From IMG/VR virus record IMGVR_UViG_3300028610_000987, positions 1-64,000 of that record: 64,000 nt of DNA; one strand, 5' to 3'. Positions 34,384-42,787 of this stretch are shown here, piece by piece. A model generated the notes under the pieces. That model did not search any database. It worked only from the letters and a program-made list of their open reading frames with translations, and was not told where the DNA came from. A program made the position numbers and the translations under genes. Position 1 is the stretch's first letter. Every line of letters starts with the position of its first letter. This DNA comes from a virus.

Positions 34384-34680
34384 TCAATCCTCCATTTTGG
34401 TGTATTCGCCGATCATACTGCGTTCGCTAAGATAATCATACAGTTTTTCCATAGTGAAAGCAAACACATGACGACATTTTTGACATGCAAATCCAGCGTC
34501 TATACCCCCCCCATGGGCATGTCCAGATAACATTGGCACGAGATCGGTGCTACTTGGGTCGAGAGGGTGTCTAACCATAGAATCTACTCGTGATGATACT
34601 ATCACATGAGTCTTTATGTGAATGATTCTGTTGTGTCCACATGTTTCACATTTGAAGTAGATGTTTGTTTCAAGGCTCAT
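34384..34680 (-). CDS. zinc-finger protein
   Basis: 98 residues with CETCGHNRIIH near the start and CQKCRHVF at about 76, a split zinc ribbon. Lies next to the phosphatase and the conjugation operon. Confidence 0.7.
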   Translation of the reverse strand: MSLETNIYFKCETCGHNRIIHIKTHVIVSSRVDSMVRHPLDPSSTDLVPMLSGHAHGGGIDAGFACQKCRHVFAFTMEKLYDYLSERSMIGEYTKMED

Positions 34681-34683
34681 GAG

Positions 34684-35004
34684 CTATTTCATCCATCTTT
34701 CGTCTTGGAGAAACTTTCGTAGACTTTCCTGGAACACCGCTACTAATTGTGGAAGCTTAGCAAGATCATAGCCGAACTCAACTGTTACCCAGTTCTGCAT
34801 ATTCAGACATACTTCTTTCACCCCTTCGAGTGCAAACAGGCCATCAAGCATGGGGTTTTCATCTCTATAGCCCTTTACTTGTCCTGCCCAGACATGACCT
34901 GAGTCATAATATGTCTTGACTTCCTTCTCGAATCTTGCGTCACCCGCCCACTCAGGAAGAGTAAAGGTCAGTTCGATTAGCTGAATTTCTCCCGACATGG
35001 TCAT
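34684..35004 (-). CDS. hypothetical protein downstream of the E1-like gene
   Basis: 106 residues; strand-helix pattern (EIQLIELTFTLPEW; VKEVCLNMQNWVTVEFGYDL). GGAGG precedes the ATG. It may be the last gene of the conjugation operon, but no family was recognised. Confidence 0.65.
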   Translation of the reverse strand: MTMSGEIQLIELTFTLPEWAGDARFEKEVKTYYDSGHVWAGQVKGYRDENPMLDGLFALEGVKEVCLNMQNWVTVEFGYDLAKLPQLVAVFQESLRKFLQDERWMK

Positions 35005-35075
35005 TTAACCTCCAATTGAACAAGTGTTGGCAATTTTGTCGTCTTTTACACTATTTGCCGATTCTGTACATCGGG

Positions 35076-35735
35076 TTACTTTGCCCCCATCTCATTTGTG
35101 AGCAGATTCAAATCGATATCTTTGTCGACCGGATACCCACGAAGCCATTGGGCGAATTGTGACACCATGATTCCTGCTGCGACATTGGAACAGTAGATAG
35201 TCGACTTGGCCGTACATGGGCCTTGGTACGCTTCTGACGAGGGGAACAGTGTAGTGGAATAGTGTTCGCGAGATGCATCGTCGTGAACAGTCAGGACTCT
35301 GAGATACTCTGCACTCATCCTACCATCGACGAAAAAGTCTGCCCTTTCGATGATTGAATTGAAGATTTGCTTTCGAGTCTCTATTCCATCGACACAGCAG
35401 AAAAACGCACCGACTGTAAACTGCAATGACCTAAACTTTCGATTTGCAGTATACACCTCGATGTCTGGGTTGATAGCTCGACATACGTCGGCCACGGCTT
35501 CGACCTTGGGTGTACCAATGTCTGCCGGATAGAAGCCCTGTGGGGCAAGATTTTCCACCTCCACGGTGTCGAAATCTATGAGTTGAATACTCGGAGCGCC
35601 GATAGCTGCAAGCTGCAATGCTACTTGACGACCAATAGCGCCAACACCCACCACCGTAGCTGGCATCTCCAACAGCTTATCTGGCGGAACCAATTCCCTT
35701 TGTCTCACATCTCTGTCTGCAAGATCATTCGTCAT
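35076..35735 (-). CDS. ThiF/E1-like adenylyltransferase
   Basis: 219 residues. Rossmann loop GVGAIG (30-35), acidic pair DFDTVEVENL (54-63), Lys77, CVDGIETRK (114-122) and PCTAKSTIY with Cys174 correspond to the ATP, metal and possible thiol sites of ThiF/MoeB/E1 proteins. It would adenylate the C-terminus of the ubiquitin-like protein encoded at 38406. Part of the Ubl - E2 - JAMM - X - E1 operon. Confidence 0.88.
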   Translation of the reverse strand: MTNDLADRDVRQRELVPPDKLLEMPATVVGVGAIGRQVALQLAAIGAPSIQLIDFDTVEVENLAPQGFYPADIGTPKVEAVADVCRAINPDIEVYTANRKFRSLQFTVGAFFCCVDGIETRKQIFNSIIERADFFVDGRMSAEYLRVLTVHDDASREHYSTTLFPSSEAYQGPCTAKSTIYCSNVAAGIMVSQFAQWLRGYPVDKDIDLNLLTNEMGAK

Positions 35736-35937
35736 TGTTATCCCCTTTCTCGTCTGTCACCTCTACTTCAACGTAATCCCCGAAGTTCCTTTTTGCTATT
35801 AGGAAGTTATCGTCTGGCCATTGGCGGACAATGATCATATCCCCATCTTTGGCGAACTGACCTGCTTCCACCATTTCCCCGTCTTCTGCTGGACGAATTT
35901 TCAATAAGTCTGTCTTTTGCACCCACTTCTTCGCCAT
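35725..35937 (-). CDS. small protein between JAMM and E1 genes
   Basis: 70 residues from an ATG that shares bases with the JAMM stop (TAATG). Beta-rich (DMIIVRQWPDDNFLIAKRN) with an acidic end (TDEKGDNNDE). Its fixed position suggests a conserved component of the system; not itself a clear ubiquitin fold. Confidence 0.65.
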   Translation of the reverse strand: MAKKWVQKTDLLKIRPAEDGEMVEAGQFAKDGDMIIVRQWPDDNFLIAKRNFGDYVEVEVTDEKGDNNDE

Positions 35938-36917
35938 TATGCTGTCGCCTTTCTCCACTCAGGGCGACAATACGCATTCTTTTTTGCCCAATACCTGATC
36001 TTTTTGTCAAGTCCTTCTTTGTCTGGAGAAGCACAAGGCTGGAAGTCATCTTCACTTTCTAGTTGCCATGTGTCGTTGTCCGGATTGTAATAGTATGAAC
36101 AATCTTCTCCCTTGTTGGCGATAAAGCATACCACATCACCATCTAAATCCCAGTAACAATCCATCTCGTCGATCATCTCGTTGAACTCTAGCTTCTGCTT
36201 TTCTTCTGGCGTGACAGAAATCCATGCAGAATCGTAGTCATCCCACCACTGAGAGCTATTGCCCGACCCAGTTTGACGGGTAGCTCCCAATTCTTCTTCG
36301 AAAATGTCGAGAAGAGGGGCATCCGGAATAAGACGCTTTCTTTTTCCTTCTGCGCCAGTCATATGGAAGCTCGTCTTCTTGGAGACCTTTGCTTTGTACT
36401 CATTTTCCCATTCTGTAGGATTTGAGCCGTTGAACGGAACTCCATATTCTATTACCACATCTAATAGACTAATAGTGCCCGGCCCTGTGTTCATCTTCAG
36501 GCGACAGTACGCGCTGCCATCTTGGCCAATGATCAACATGATCGCCCAGTTAGGATGAGAAAACGCTTTTTCGAAGTTTTTCTCATCGACGAAAGATGGG
36601 TCTGTAGAATTCCCTGGATGGGTGTGTGCAAGAATGTTCATACATTGCCATGGTGCGAGACCTTCGTCCATCATGCGCTCTACGTATTCTGCGCTATCGT
36701 CTGAATCAAGATCGAATGTGACTATGGTACATTCTTGTTTGATCAAGACGAAGTCTGTGATCAACAGGGGGTCAGATGTTTCTGTGACACAATATCCAGC
36801 GACTTCTGTGTTGCCCTTGTCCCTCATCCAGATAAGTTTTGCCCAGGCATATGGCGTCAACTTCAGTTGCTTGCCAAACGTAAGTCGCGGTTTGCAAAAT
36901 TCCTGTTCTTTTCCCAC
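35937..36917 (-). CDS. JAMM/MPN metalloprotease-like protein
   Basis: 326 residues. Glu38 and the exact JAMM motif HTHP-x6-SFVD (His98, His100, Ser108, Asp111) form a zinc isopeptidase site like those of Rpn11 and archaeal/bacterial deubiquitinases. A C-terminal extension (200-326) is Trp/Tyr/Asp-rich and unknown. GTG start, AAAGG seven bases before. It would remove or mature ubiquitin-like tags. Confidence 0.9.
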   Translation of the reverse strand: MGKEQEFCKPRLTFGKQLKLTPYAWAKLIWMRDKGNTEVAGYCVTETSDPLLITDFVLIKQECTIVTFDLDSDDSAEYVERMMDEGLAPWQCMNILAHTHPGNSTDPSFVDEKNFEKAFSHPNWAIMLIIGQDGSAYCRLKMNTGPGTISLLDVVIEYGVPFNGSNPTEWENEYKAKVSKKTSFHMTGAEGKRKRLIPDAPLLDIFEEELGATRQTGSGNSSQWWDDYDSAWISVTPEEKQKLEFNEMIDEMDCYWDLDGDVVCFIANKGEDCSYYYNPDNDTWQLESEDDFQPCASPDKEGLDKKIRYWAKKNAYCRPEWRKATA

Positions 36918-36933
36918 ATCGTTACCTTTCGTT

Positions 36934-38271
36934 TTAGTTGTTTACTTCTGCCAGCAAACAGTTGTGCTCTTCTTTGCATGACGAACACATAGACACACCA
37001 CAATGATCACACGAGTTATCGATACAGTTTGAACACATTTCTTTGTCACATGATGGACAGTGCTTCAGGCACAAACTACAAGCATGTTCTCCACATTCTT
37101 CACATATTGTGAGACAATTATCACAATGTGAGTCTCCACAATGGCAACATTCCCCGAGGCACTCATGACACACTTCGTCGTCACACTCACAAGACGTAGA
37201 GCATTCTTGACAAGAACGATTACTGCATTGAGCACATTCTTTTGTGCACTTTTTGCAATAGGAGTTTTGGCAACAACTACAAGATACGGTACATGATTTA
37301 CACATTGACTCACCACAGCCGTTACATCCATTCATACACTCATCACAATGCCACTCATCGCAACTGCTGCATTCGTCGATGGTGCCACAATCTCGACATC
37401 GACTGACTCCACACCCAGAACAATAGTAGATGATTTCGTCTGAATACCATTCTTCACATATGTCGCAAAGTGATTGACCATCTCTGTCTGGATCGTACCA
37501 GTCGTTAAGTGGCTCATAAGGAGAATCCTCGTTGTATGTGCGGACGATTGCTTCGACTATCCGAAAGTAATCTTCAAGCCTTCCTTGTCTTAGGGCGAGT
37601 TGCATTATGTCGCCGCCATCACCCTCGCAGAGTTGACCATCTTTTACATGAGGATGACAGTATCCACTATTTCCTTCTATTGGACAGACAGCCTCTACGA
37701 GAAGCCCATAAATCAGACGATCGTCGTCCTGAACCCCTTTGCCCATAGGATCGTCAAGGTTGACACGCAAGATGAAATCGCCAAGGTCTACTGCTTCAGT
37801 GCCGTCGTCGAGAGACACATTGCCAATGTTTACGGATAAAACCCCCTCTCGGTATGTGACTTTATCCCATGCATCATTGATAATAGTCAGTTCCTGAATT
37901 GCTTCCTTGACTCCGAGTGGTTCACAAACTTCGTCGCTCACCATAGATTCCATTAAGGCTGTGCATTTGTCCAGGGCGACTACCATGGTGTTTCTTAGGT
38001 CTGGAATCATTTCGTTGGCTATGTCGGCATACACCTTTGGGTTCGGAGTACCAATATGCCTTGCGGTCATTGCCCCTACTTCGACCTGAACACGAGGTGT
38101 CATCCCCGCCATGAAACGCTTGGTCCATTTCCCAAAAATCCTTGACCTTACTTCGAGCCATTCTGTGTAGTTTGCTATCCTTTCTCGATATTCAGATATT
38201 GGCTCAAGAGCATTTTTGTGCATCCAATTGCGGTAATGATTGGCGGCACGAACTACAAGTTTATCCTTCAT
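36934..38271 (-). CDS. E2-like conjugating domain fused to a Cys-rich (RING-like) tail
   Basis: 445 residues. Residues about 110-255 contain CHPHV-KDGQLCEGD (His206, Cys215) followed by YNEDSPYEPLNDW, the HPH...C layout of bacterial E2-like proteins. From about 268 to the end there are over 50 cysteines in CxxC pairs, a set of zinc knuckles that may work like RING domains. Thus conjugating and ligase-like parts appear joined. The N-terminal 110 residues are basic and helical. Assignment is by motif and operon context, not structure. Confidence 0.7.
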   Translation of the reverse strand: MKDKLVVRAANHYRNWMHKNALEPISEYRERIANYTEWLEVRSRIFGKWTKRFMAGMTPRVQVEVGAMTARHIGTPNPKVYADIANEMIPDLRNTMVVALDKCTALMESMVSDEVCEPLGVKEAIQELTIINDAWDKVTYREGVLSVNIGNVSLDDGTEAVDLGDFILRVNLDDPMGKGVQDDDRLIYGLLVEAVCPIEGNSGYCHPHVKDGQLCEGDGGDIMQLALRQGRLEDYFRIVEAIVRTYNEDSPYEPLNDWYDPDRDGQSLCDICEEWYSDEIIYYCSGCGVSRCRDCGTIDECSSCDEWHCDECMNGCNGCGESMCKSCTVSCSCCQNSYCKKCTKECAQCSNRSCQECSTSCECDDEVCHECLGECCHCGDSHCDNCLTICEECGEHACSLCLKHCPSCDKEMCSNCIDNSCDHCGVSMCSSCKEEHNCLLAEVNN

Positions 38272-38353
38272 GGTTGATTCCTTGTGTCAGTCCACCCATT
38301 TCGGCTTGTTTGGTTGCGAATTTTTCTTCTGTCATCGGAAGAACCTCTCGCGG

Positions 38354-38386
38354 AAAAAAGGAGGGGGACATTTCTGCCCCCCTCCT
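38354..38386 (-). terminator. strong terminator between Ubl and E2-like genes
   Basis: Minus strand GGAGGGGGG...CCCCCTCC stem with six Ts. It lies between the ubiquitin-like gene and the rest of the operon, so the ubiquitin-like mRNA would be more abundant than the enzyme mRNA. Confidence 0.88.
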
Positions 38387-38405
38387 AGCACGTAGCACCA
38401 CCTGA

Positions 38406-38636
38406 TTAGGCTCCGTCAACCTTCACAGGTGCAAGACTTACACGATCACCTTCGCAGAGAACGTAATCCCGGTGTGCCTCGACCGAGGTTCCATTCGCTC
38501 GTATACGAATCGTGAACTCATCCGGGTCACCATCGAAGGCAATCTCCAGGAACTTCTCCAGGGTCGTACCTTCTACGACTGGAGTCTTGACTGGTAGCCC
38601 AGCGCCCCCATTATGAACCAAAGTCACGTTAATCAT
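38406..38636 (-). CDS. ubiquitin-like (ThiS/MoaD-type) beta-grasp protein
   Basis: 76 residues, beta-grasp pattern: MINVTLVHNGG strand, TTLEKFLEIAF helix, EFTIRIRANG strand, then LCEGDRVSLAPVKVDGA as in MoaD/ThiS C-termini. The tail ends Gly-Ala rather than Gly-Gly. Start ATG at 38636 is six bases after GGAG; another ATG is one codon before. With E1, E2-like and JAMM genes downstream it is the likely modifier. Confidence 0.8.
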   Translation of the reverse strand: MINVTLVHNGGAGLPVKTPVVEGTTLEKFLEIAFDGDPDEFTIRIRANGTSVEAHRDYVLCEGDRVSLAPVKVDGA

Positions 38637-38697
38637 CATGATCTCCCTAAAAATTGGACTATTGTCCATTCCTCAAATCGGGACAGATGAACACCAT

Positions 38698-39171
38698 CTA
38701 TCCTATTGTTCCCGCATGAAGTTGTGCATGATGTCTTTTGCACAACCATCTAACATCCAACGGTTTTGAATAATCTTCGTGGTGGGCGTCAGTTTCTTCT
38801 TTGTCGCAAATTTCACACGGTTGGCGTATCAACCTACCAGTATGTATGGCCCATTCAACCTTGTCGTGTGCTGATGCTTTTTCCTTGTTGTTTACTCTAT
38901 AGCAGTAAAAACACCGCCAACCCTGTTTGCGTCCGTATTCAAAGTGTTGTTTTCTGTCACGTCCACACTTCGGGCAAATGACATAATTTTTTTCTTGTTT
39001 GATGATAGGTGGAAGATTATTCTTTGCTCGTTCTTTGTTTTCTGCTCGTCTAGACCTTCGTAGTCTATTTTCACACGAACGGCATCTCCATCCGCGACCC
39101 CTGTTGTGTTTATCCCTTCGTTGTTTACGATTTCCTCCGCATTTGGGACACACTGATTTGTTCTTAGACAT
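38698..39171 (-). CDS. HNH-type endonuclease-like zinc protein
   Basis: 157 residues. Two zinc ribbons (CPKCGG; CPKCGRD...CFYC) and a C-terminal CEICDKEETDAHHEDYSKPLDVRWLCKRHHAQLH, an HNH-family finger common in phage homing nucleases. Sits just upstream of the Ubl gene. Confidence 0.75.
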   Translation of the reverse strand: MSKNKSVCPKCGGNRKQRRDKHNRGRGWRCRSCENRLRRSRRAENKERAKNNLPPIIKQEKNYVICPKCGRDRKQHFEYGRKQGWRCFYCYRVNNKEKASAHDKVEWAIHTGRLIRQPCEICDKEETDAHHEDYSKPLDVRWLCKRHHAQLHAGTIG

Positions 39172-39183
39172 AACACAACATCT

Positions 39184-39426
39184 TTACATATGAGCTATTA
39201 GCTCCCATTCTTTGTCGGTGATTTTTCGTGTCACCGAATTCCAATCCATGGGCAATCCAACGCAAGCGCATTCTAGTGCTTTTTCATGTGTACTCCCCCT
39301 TCCGTAAGAACATAGACCTTTAGGAGAAAAACGCACCATCACATTGAACGTATAGTTCATCTGATTAGGTGGAACATCCTCGCATGTCATTCCGACAAAC
39401 GCAATTTTCTGAGCCCATGTGACCAT
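39184..39426 (-). CDS. hypothetical protein
   Basis: 80 residues, Cys- and Met-rich beta pattern, C-terminal helix. Unknown. Confidence 0.6.
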   Translation of the reverse strand: MVTWAQKIAFVGMTCEDVPPNQMNYTFNVMVRFSPKGLCSYGRGSTHEKALECACVGLPMDWNSVTRKITDKEWELIAHM

Positions 39427-39435
39427 TGTTTACCC

Positions 39436-39822
39436 CTAACTCTCTATGAACTTAGACACAGCAAGCTTGATACTGGGAAGAACGTCTGGTCCGCATGTGT
39501 TGCAAAATTCTCCAGCGACGCACTCGCAAGACACAGTAGCCACCCATAAATGACCTAAGTCTGTCCGGTTTCCTTCGATTTGCTGCTCGTTCAGAGCATT
39601 GCCGAACATATTCACACCTCTTCGAAGATGTGCTTCCTCGATTTTGCCCTCCACATAGTTAGAGACTGCGTGTAGTTTCTCAGACAACTCAGTAAGTGAG
39701 TCAGCAAGATTCGAAAGGTCTTCGGTAAATTCGGTCTGATTTTTCCCTGCTACATCTGCCATTTCTTGACCGATCTTCCTATCTAACGCATCTGCTGTCT
39801 CGATATCTAACTTCATGTTCAT
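39436..39822 (-). CDS. hypothetical protein with C-terminal Cys cluster
   Basis: 128 residues; helical N-terminal 80, then CECVAGEFCNTCG that may bind metal. GGAG seven bases before the ATG; overlaps upstream gene stop. Confidence 0.65.
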   Translation of the reverse strand: MNMKLDIETADALDRKIGQEMADVAGKNQTEFTEDLSNLADSLTELSEKLHAVSNYVEGKIEEAHLRRGVNMFGNALNEQQIEGNRTDLGHLWVATVSCECVAGEFCNTCGPDVLPSIKLAVSKFIES

Positions 39823-40073
39823 TTGTCTCTCCTTCTTGTTCGTGGTTTGGGTTTCGCCTTGGGCTTAACCTTCTTGTCAATCTCGGTCTTGGCCTCTTGA
39901 CGTATCCTTTTGCGTCCTGCGTCGATCGCCTCATTCCACCTGCGACGAGTCTTGTCGGCTGCATACAGGTAGCCGTTCCCTTCGGCATACAGAGCCAGCA
40001 ACTCTTCATTAGTTGTTGCACTCTTGATGCGGTCCAGAAGACTGACAGGTTTGAAGTCAACAGCGTTCACCAT
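39819..40073 (-). CDS. basic helical protein
   Basis: 84 residues, ending in an almost pure Lys/Arg/Pro tail (KPKAKPKPRTRRR), likely nucleic-acid-binding. Confidence 0.65.
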   Translation of the reverse strand: MVNAVDFKPVSLLDRIKSATTNEELLALYAEGNGYLYAADKTRRRWNEAIDAGRKRIRQEAKTEIDKKVKPKAKPKPRTRRRDK

Positions 40074-40076
40074 AAT

Positions 40077-40307
40077 TTACTCCTTTATGTCGCCTAGTAT
40101 TGCAACGTTGGCCATCAGCCGACCACATAGTACGTCAATGCTGGTACTCTCTAGCTGAATTTCTCCAAGAGAATTGATATCAGACATATCGCTTGATGAT
40201 AATCTCATCAATCTTTCCCCCAAGATTTTACATCTTTGGGAAAGTTCACGTTTGTCTCCATCAACGCGAATTTTGAGTTTCAATTGCAAATTTTCCATTG
40301 CTATCAT
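40077..40307 (-). CDS. hypothetical protein
   Basis: 76 residues from the ATG after AAGG; LQLKLKIRVDGDKRELSQRC start. Unknown. Confidence 0.55.
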   Translation of the reverse strand: MIAMENLQLKLKIRVDGDKRELSQRCKILGERLMRLSSSDMSDINSLGEIQLESTSIDVLCGRLMANVAILGDIKE

Positions 40308-40308
40308 G

Positions 40309-40515
40309 TCAATTGCCTTTTTTCTTGTAAAAGAAGAATGCATTAATAGCATCGACACCGAGACTGAACACCCACGCCACTGTCATTGTGATCAACGTTC
40401 CATTCTCCGACATGATGGTTTGTGCTTGACTTCCGTATTCAAGCTCTAAGAAGCCAAACGCAAGTATCACGAGCATAGTGAGTGCCAAAACGATCGGGAA
40501 CCAAGCTGTCATCAT
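40309..40515 (-). CDS. two-span membrane protein, holin-like
   Basis: 68 residues with hydrophobic spans at 5-25 and 41-60 and a Lys-rich end (YKKKGN), the simplest class II holin shape. No lysin gene is next to it, so lysis is a guess. Confidence 0.6.
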   Translation of the reverse strand: MMTAWFPIVLALTMLVILAFGFLELEYGSQAQTIMSENGTLITMTVAWVFSLGVDAINAFFFYKKKGN

Positions 40516-40572
40516 TATCTCCTTTTAGACACAGGTCAAACCGGATTACGCTCGACTATCCCGTTGCAGTAG

Positions 40573-41031
40573 CTACAACCCGCACATTTCCATCATGTCT
40601 TGTTTGCAATCAGGACATACGCACGCTTTGTCGTCGGGGTCGGTTATATACGTGTGATAACATTGATCTCCATGGCATTCACGAATGTCTATTTCTCCAT
40701 GGATAAACCTCTCCACTAGGTCAACGAAGCTATCTCTAGTTAGATGGGGATCGTTAAACAACGCATCCGCCACTGACTGAGAGATATCAAGGTACTTGGC
40801 CAGATAGAATGTATTGATGTGCCACGTTTTCTTGCAATGATTTGCGTGTCTCATCGCTTCAGACGTTACTTTGAGTAGATCAGCCAACTCAGGGTGACGA
40901 GTGATGTAATGGCCTATTGGACACATAGTTATCACACCATCTTTATCACACCACCACGTATTGAAACGCAGAGATTCATCTGGTATCTCTTTCGATTCCT
41001 CGACGATCTGCATGATAAGTTCAGCGTTCAT
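40573..41031 (-). CDS. hypothetical zinc-containing protein
   Basis: 152 residues from the ATG after GGGGAG. Has a CHGDQCYH segment and a terminal CVCPDCKQDMMEMC. ATGA overlap with the hydrolase gene. Confidence 0.7.
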   Translation of the reverse strand: MNAELIMQIVEESKEIPDESLRFNTWWCDKDGVITMCPIGHYITRHPELADLLKVTSEAMRHANHCKKTWHINTFYLAKYLDISQSVADALFNDPHLTRDSFVDLVERFIHGEIDIRECHGDQCYHTYITDPDDKACVCPDCKQDMMEMCGL

Positions 41032-41579
41032 ACAACACTCCCCTCGGTTGTTAATATACCCAAGTCTTTCAGCGTTACGAGTTTTTCGAACTGCAATTGT
41101 CCTCCATAAGATGCGTACTCTGGGCACACAGCATCGCGGACTACATCAATTTCGACCACGTCGCTGTTTTCAAATAGACCTCGTACCGTTGCCGCCACAC
41201 AGTTAGGTCCATAGACACCACAAACAAGTAGGTTTGTAGACCATGCTGGATGTGATTCTATACACGCGATAACCTGTCTGCCACCATCGCAATCATGTTT
41301 GGTTACAGTGTCTTTGTGCGGGTATCCCCGAAGTGCTTGTGTGATTTCTTGATCGGTCTCCCCCGACCCAGAATATTCCACCACGATGATCGCCCATTTC
41401 TTGGCAATTGCGTGTCTTATCATCGCTATGATGTTTGGAATGATTTTCTCTTCGTCTGCTTCGATGAACAATTCCTGCATGTCGATGATGACTAGTGTCT
41501 GTTCTGGTTCAAATTCGATCTGATGTTCGTGGAGACGGAACACTGCTTTTCTTTTCGCTGCTCTTGCAAATGCATTCAT
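41028..41579 (-). CDS. isochorismatase/nicotinamidase-family cysteine hydrolase
   Basis: 183 residues. LVIIDMQELF (Asp), VTKHDCDGG (Lys) and GVYGPNCVAATVRG (nucleophile Cys) form the hydrolase triad. Family members cleave nicotinamide or related amides; in a phage this could adjust NAD turnover, but the substrate is open. Confidence 0.8.
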   Translation of the reverse strand: MNAFARAAKRKAVFRLHEHQIEFEPEQTLVIIDMQELFIEADEEKIIPNIIAMIRHAIAKKWAIIVVEYSGSGETDQEITQALRGYPHKDTVTKHDCDGGRQVIACIESHPAWSTNLLVCGVYGPNCVAATVRGLFENSDVVEIDVVRDAVCPEYASYGGQLQFEKLVTLKDLGILTTEGSVV

Positions 41580-41588
41580 GGTTATTTC

Positions 41589-41867
41589 CTAGTGGGTTGG
41601 TGATTCGATTTCGTCTTCGCGCCCTTCCATCAACAACGCGATGTTGTTTGATATTTCCTCCATCCTCTCGATGTGCCTTTGGACGACCGACATTGCGTCG
41701 TCGATCAGTTCATCTGGTGTCAACCGGTGGTCACCTTTGCACACTATCCTTCGCTGATTCGCACCAGAGTTGACCATGGTCATCCACTTCATGGCATACA
41801 GATCGCACATCCTGAGTGCTGTTTGCATCCGAACCAGTCGAGCTTCTTGTTTTTGTGTTAAAGCCAT
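41589..41867 (-). CDS. hypothetical helical protein
   Basis: 92 residues, helical, Met-rich; no domain recognised. Confidence 0.6.
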   Translation of the reverse strand: MALTQKQEARLVRMQTALRMCDLYAMKWMTMVNSGANQRRIVCKGDHRLTPDELIDDAMSVVQRHIERMEEISNNIALLMEGREDEIESPTH

Positions 41868-41873
41868 TCTGAA

Positions 41874-42005
41874 TTACTCCTGATTGAGACAGGCATTGAT
41901 CGCCGTTTGTACACCTTCAACGTATTTGGCGTCTTCCACGTCCACTCCACCACAGGCGTGCGCCAACACGAGACTTTCTATGCCATCGACAAGTGTGTGT
42001 ATCAT
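41874..42005 (-). CDS. small helical protein
   Basis: 43 residues (MIHTLVDGIESLVLAHACGG start). Its ATG overlaps the upstream stop by four bases (ATGA), which supports it despite a weak ribosome site. Confidence 0.55.
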   Translation of the reverse strand: MIHTLVDGIESLVLAHACGGVDVEDAKYVEGVQTAINACLNQE

Positions 42006-42247
42006 GACTTATCTCTTTTTCTTGCCTCGGAGAAGCCCTCTAGTTGTTCCAGTTCGTGACGCAAAGGGCCTAGTGCCAATTGCCACCTTGCCCCTCTACC
42101 TTCCAAGTAGGCCAGAGTAAGTCTCTTGGCTTTGATCATGAGTTTAAGTTCCTCATTACTGTGTGCGAATGCTTCCCCAAGAGTACCAACAGTGATTCCC
42201 TCTTCGAGTTCCCCAGCCCGTTTGAATTCTTCTTCTGTGATTCTCAT
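42002..42247 (-). CDS. hypothetical helical protein
   Basis: 81 residues, acidic then basic helices. Unknown. Confidence 0.6.
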   Translation of the reverse strand: MRITEEEFKRAGELEEGITVGTLGEAFAHSNEELKLMIKAKRLTLAYLEGRGARWQLALGPLRHELEQLEGFSEARKRDKS

Positions 42248-42251
42248 GGGT

Positions 42252-42563
42252 TCATCTTCCTTTCGGTGGGTCAGGACGAAAATATTCCTTTTCGCTATCT
42301 ACTAGTTCATCTTCGAGAGCAGTGCCGATGAACCCGTCTACAAACTCAATTTCATATGCTATCGGATGCCCAGTCTCGCCTCTTTCTTTCAAGGTTTGAA
42401 TATTCCACCCGTCGTTGTCTACGAATTTCAACACAGTGACCTTCTGATGGGAATGATACCACAACTCAGCATCACAAGACGATGCGGATTCTTCACAGTG
42501 ATATTCGAAGAACAACTCTTGACCGATCGTTCTGACATCTTCTGTTGTTGGTAATGGGATCAT
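42252..42563 (-). CDS. hypothetical protein
   Basis: 103 residues, acidic, beta-rich (ELWYHSHQKVTVLKFVD). TGATG-type junction with the next gene. Confidence 0.6.
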   Translation of the reverse strand: MIPLPTTEDVRTIGQELFFEYHCEESASSCDAELWYHSHQKVTVLKFVDNDGWNIQTLKERGETGHPIAYEIEFVDGFIGTALEDELVDSEKEYFRPDPPKGR

Positions 42564-42787
42564 GATTGTTTCCTCTTAACTACTAACCACCATCCGGGAT
42601 TTTTCCCTTGTATAATCCATGCTTCCGCCACCATGTTTTCCGTTTTACATGTGGGATAGTAAAAACACCATGCTCCAACACAACCCTGTTTGTATGCGCC
42701 AGGATAGCTTTCTCTGACAATGCGTAATGCATCCTCAATGGTGTTTACTCGTTGTTTTTTGCCGTCTAGGTTAAAGATTTCTCGCAT
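42560..42787 (-). CDS. small protein, paralogue of 51394-51606
   Basis: 75 residues. The frame ALRIVRESYPGAY...GAWCFYYP...MVAEAWII...WWLVVK repeats that of the protein at 51394-51606. Start chosen at the ATG after GAAGGG. Unknown role. Confidence 0.6.
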   Translation of the reverse strand: MREIFNLDGKKQRVNTIEDALRIVRESYPGAYKQGCVGAWCFYYPTCKTENMVAEAWIIQGKNPGWWLVVKRKQS

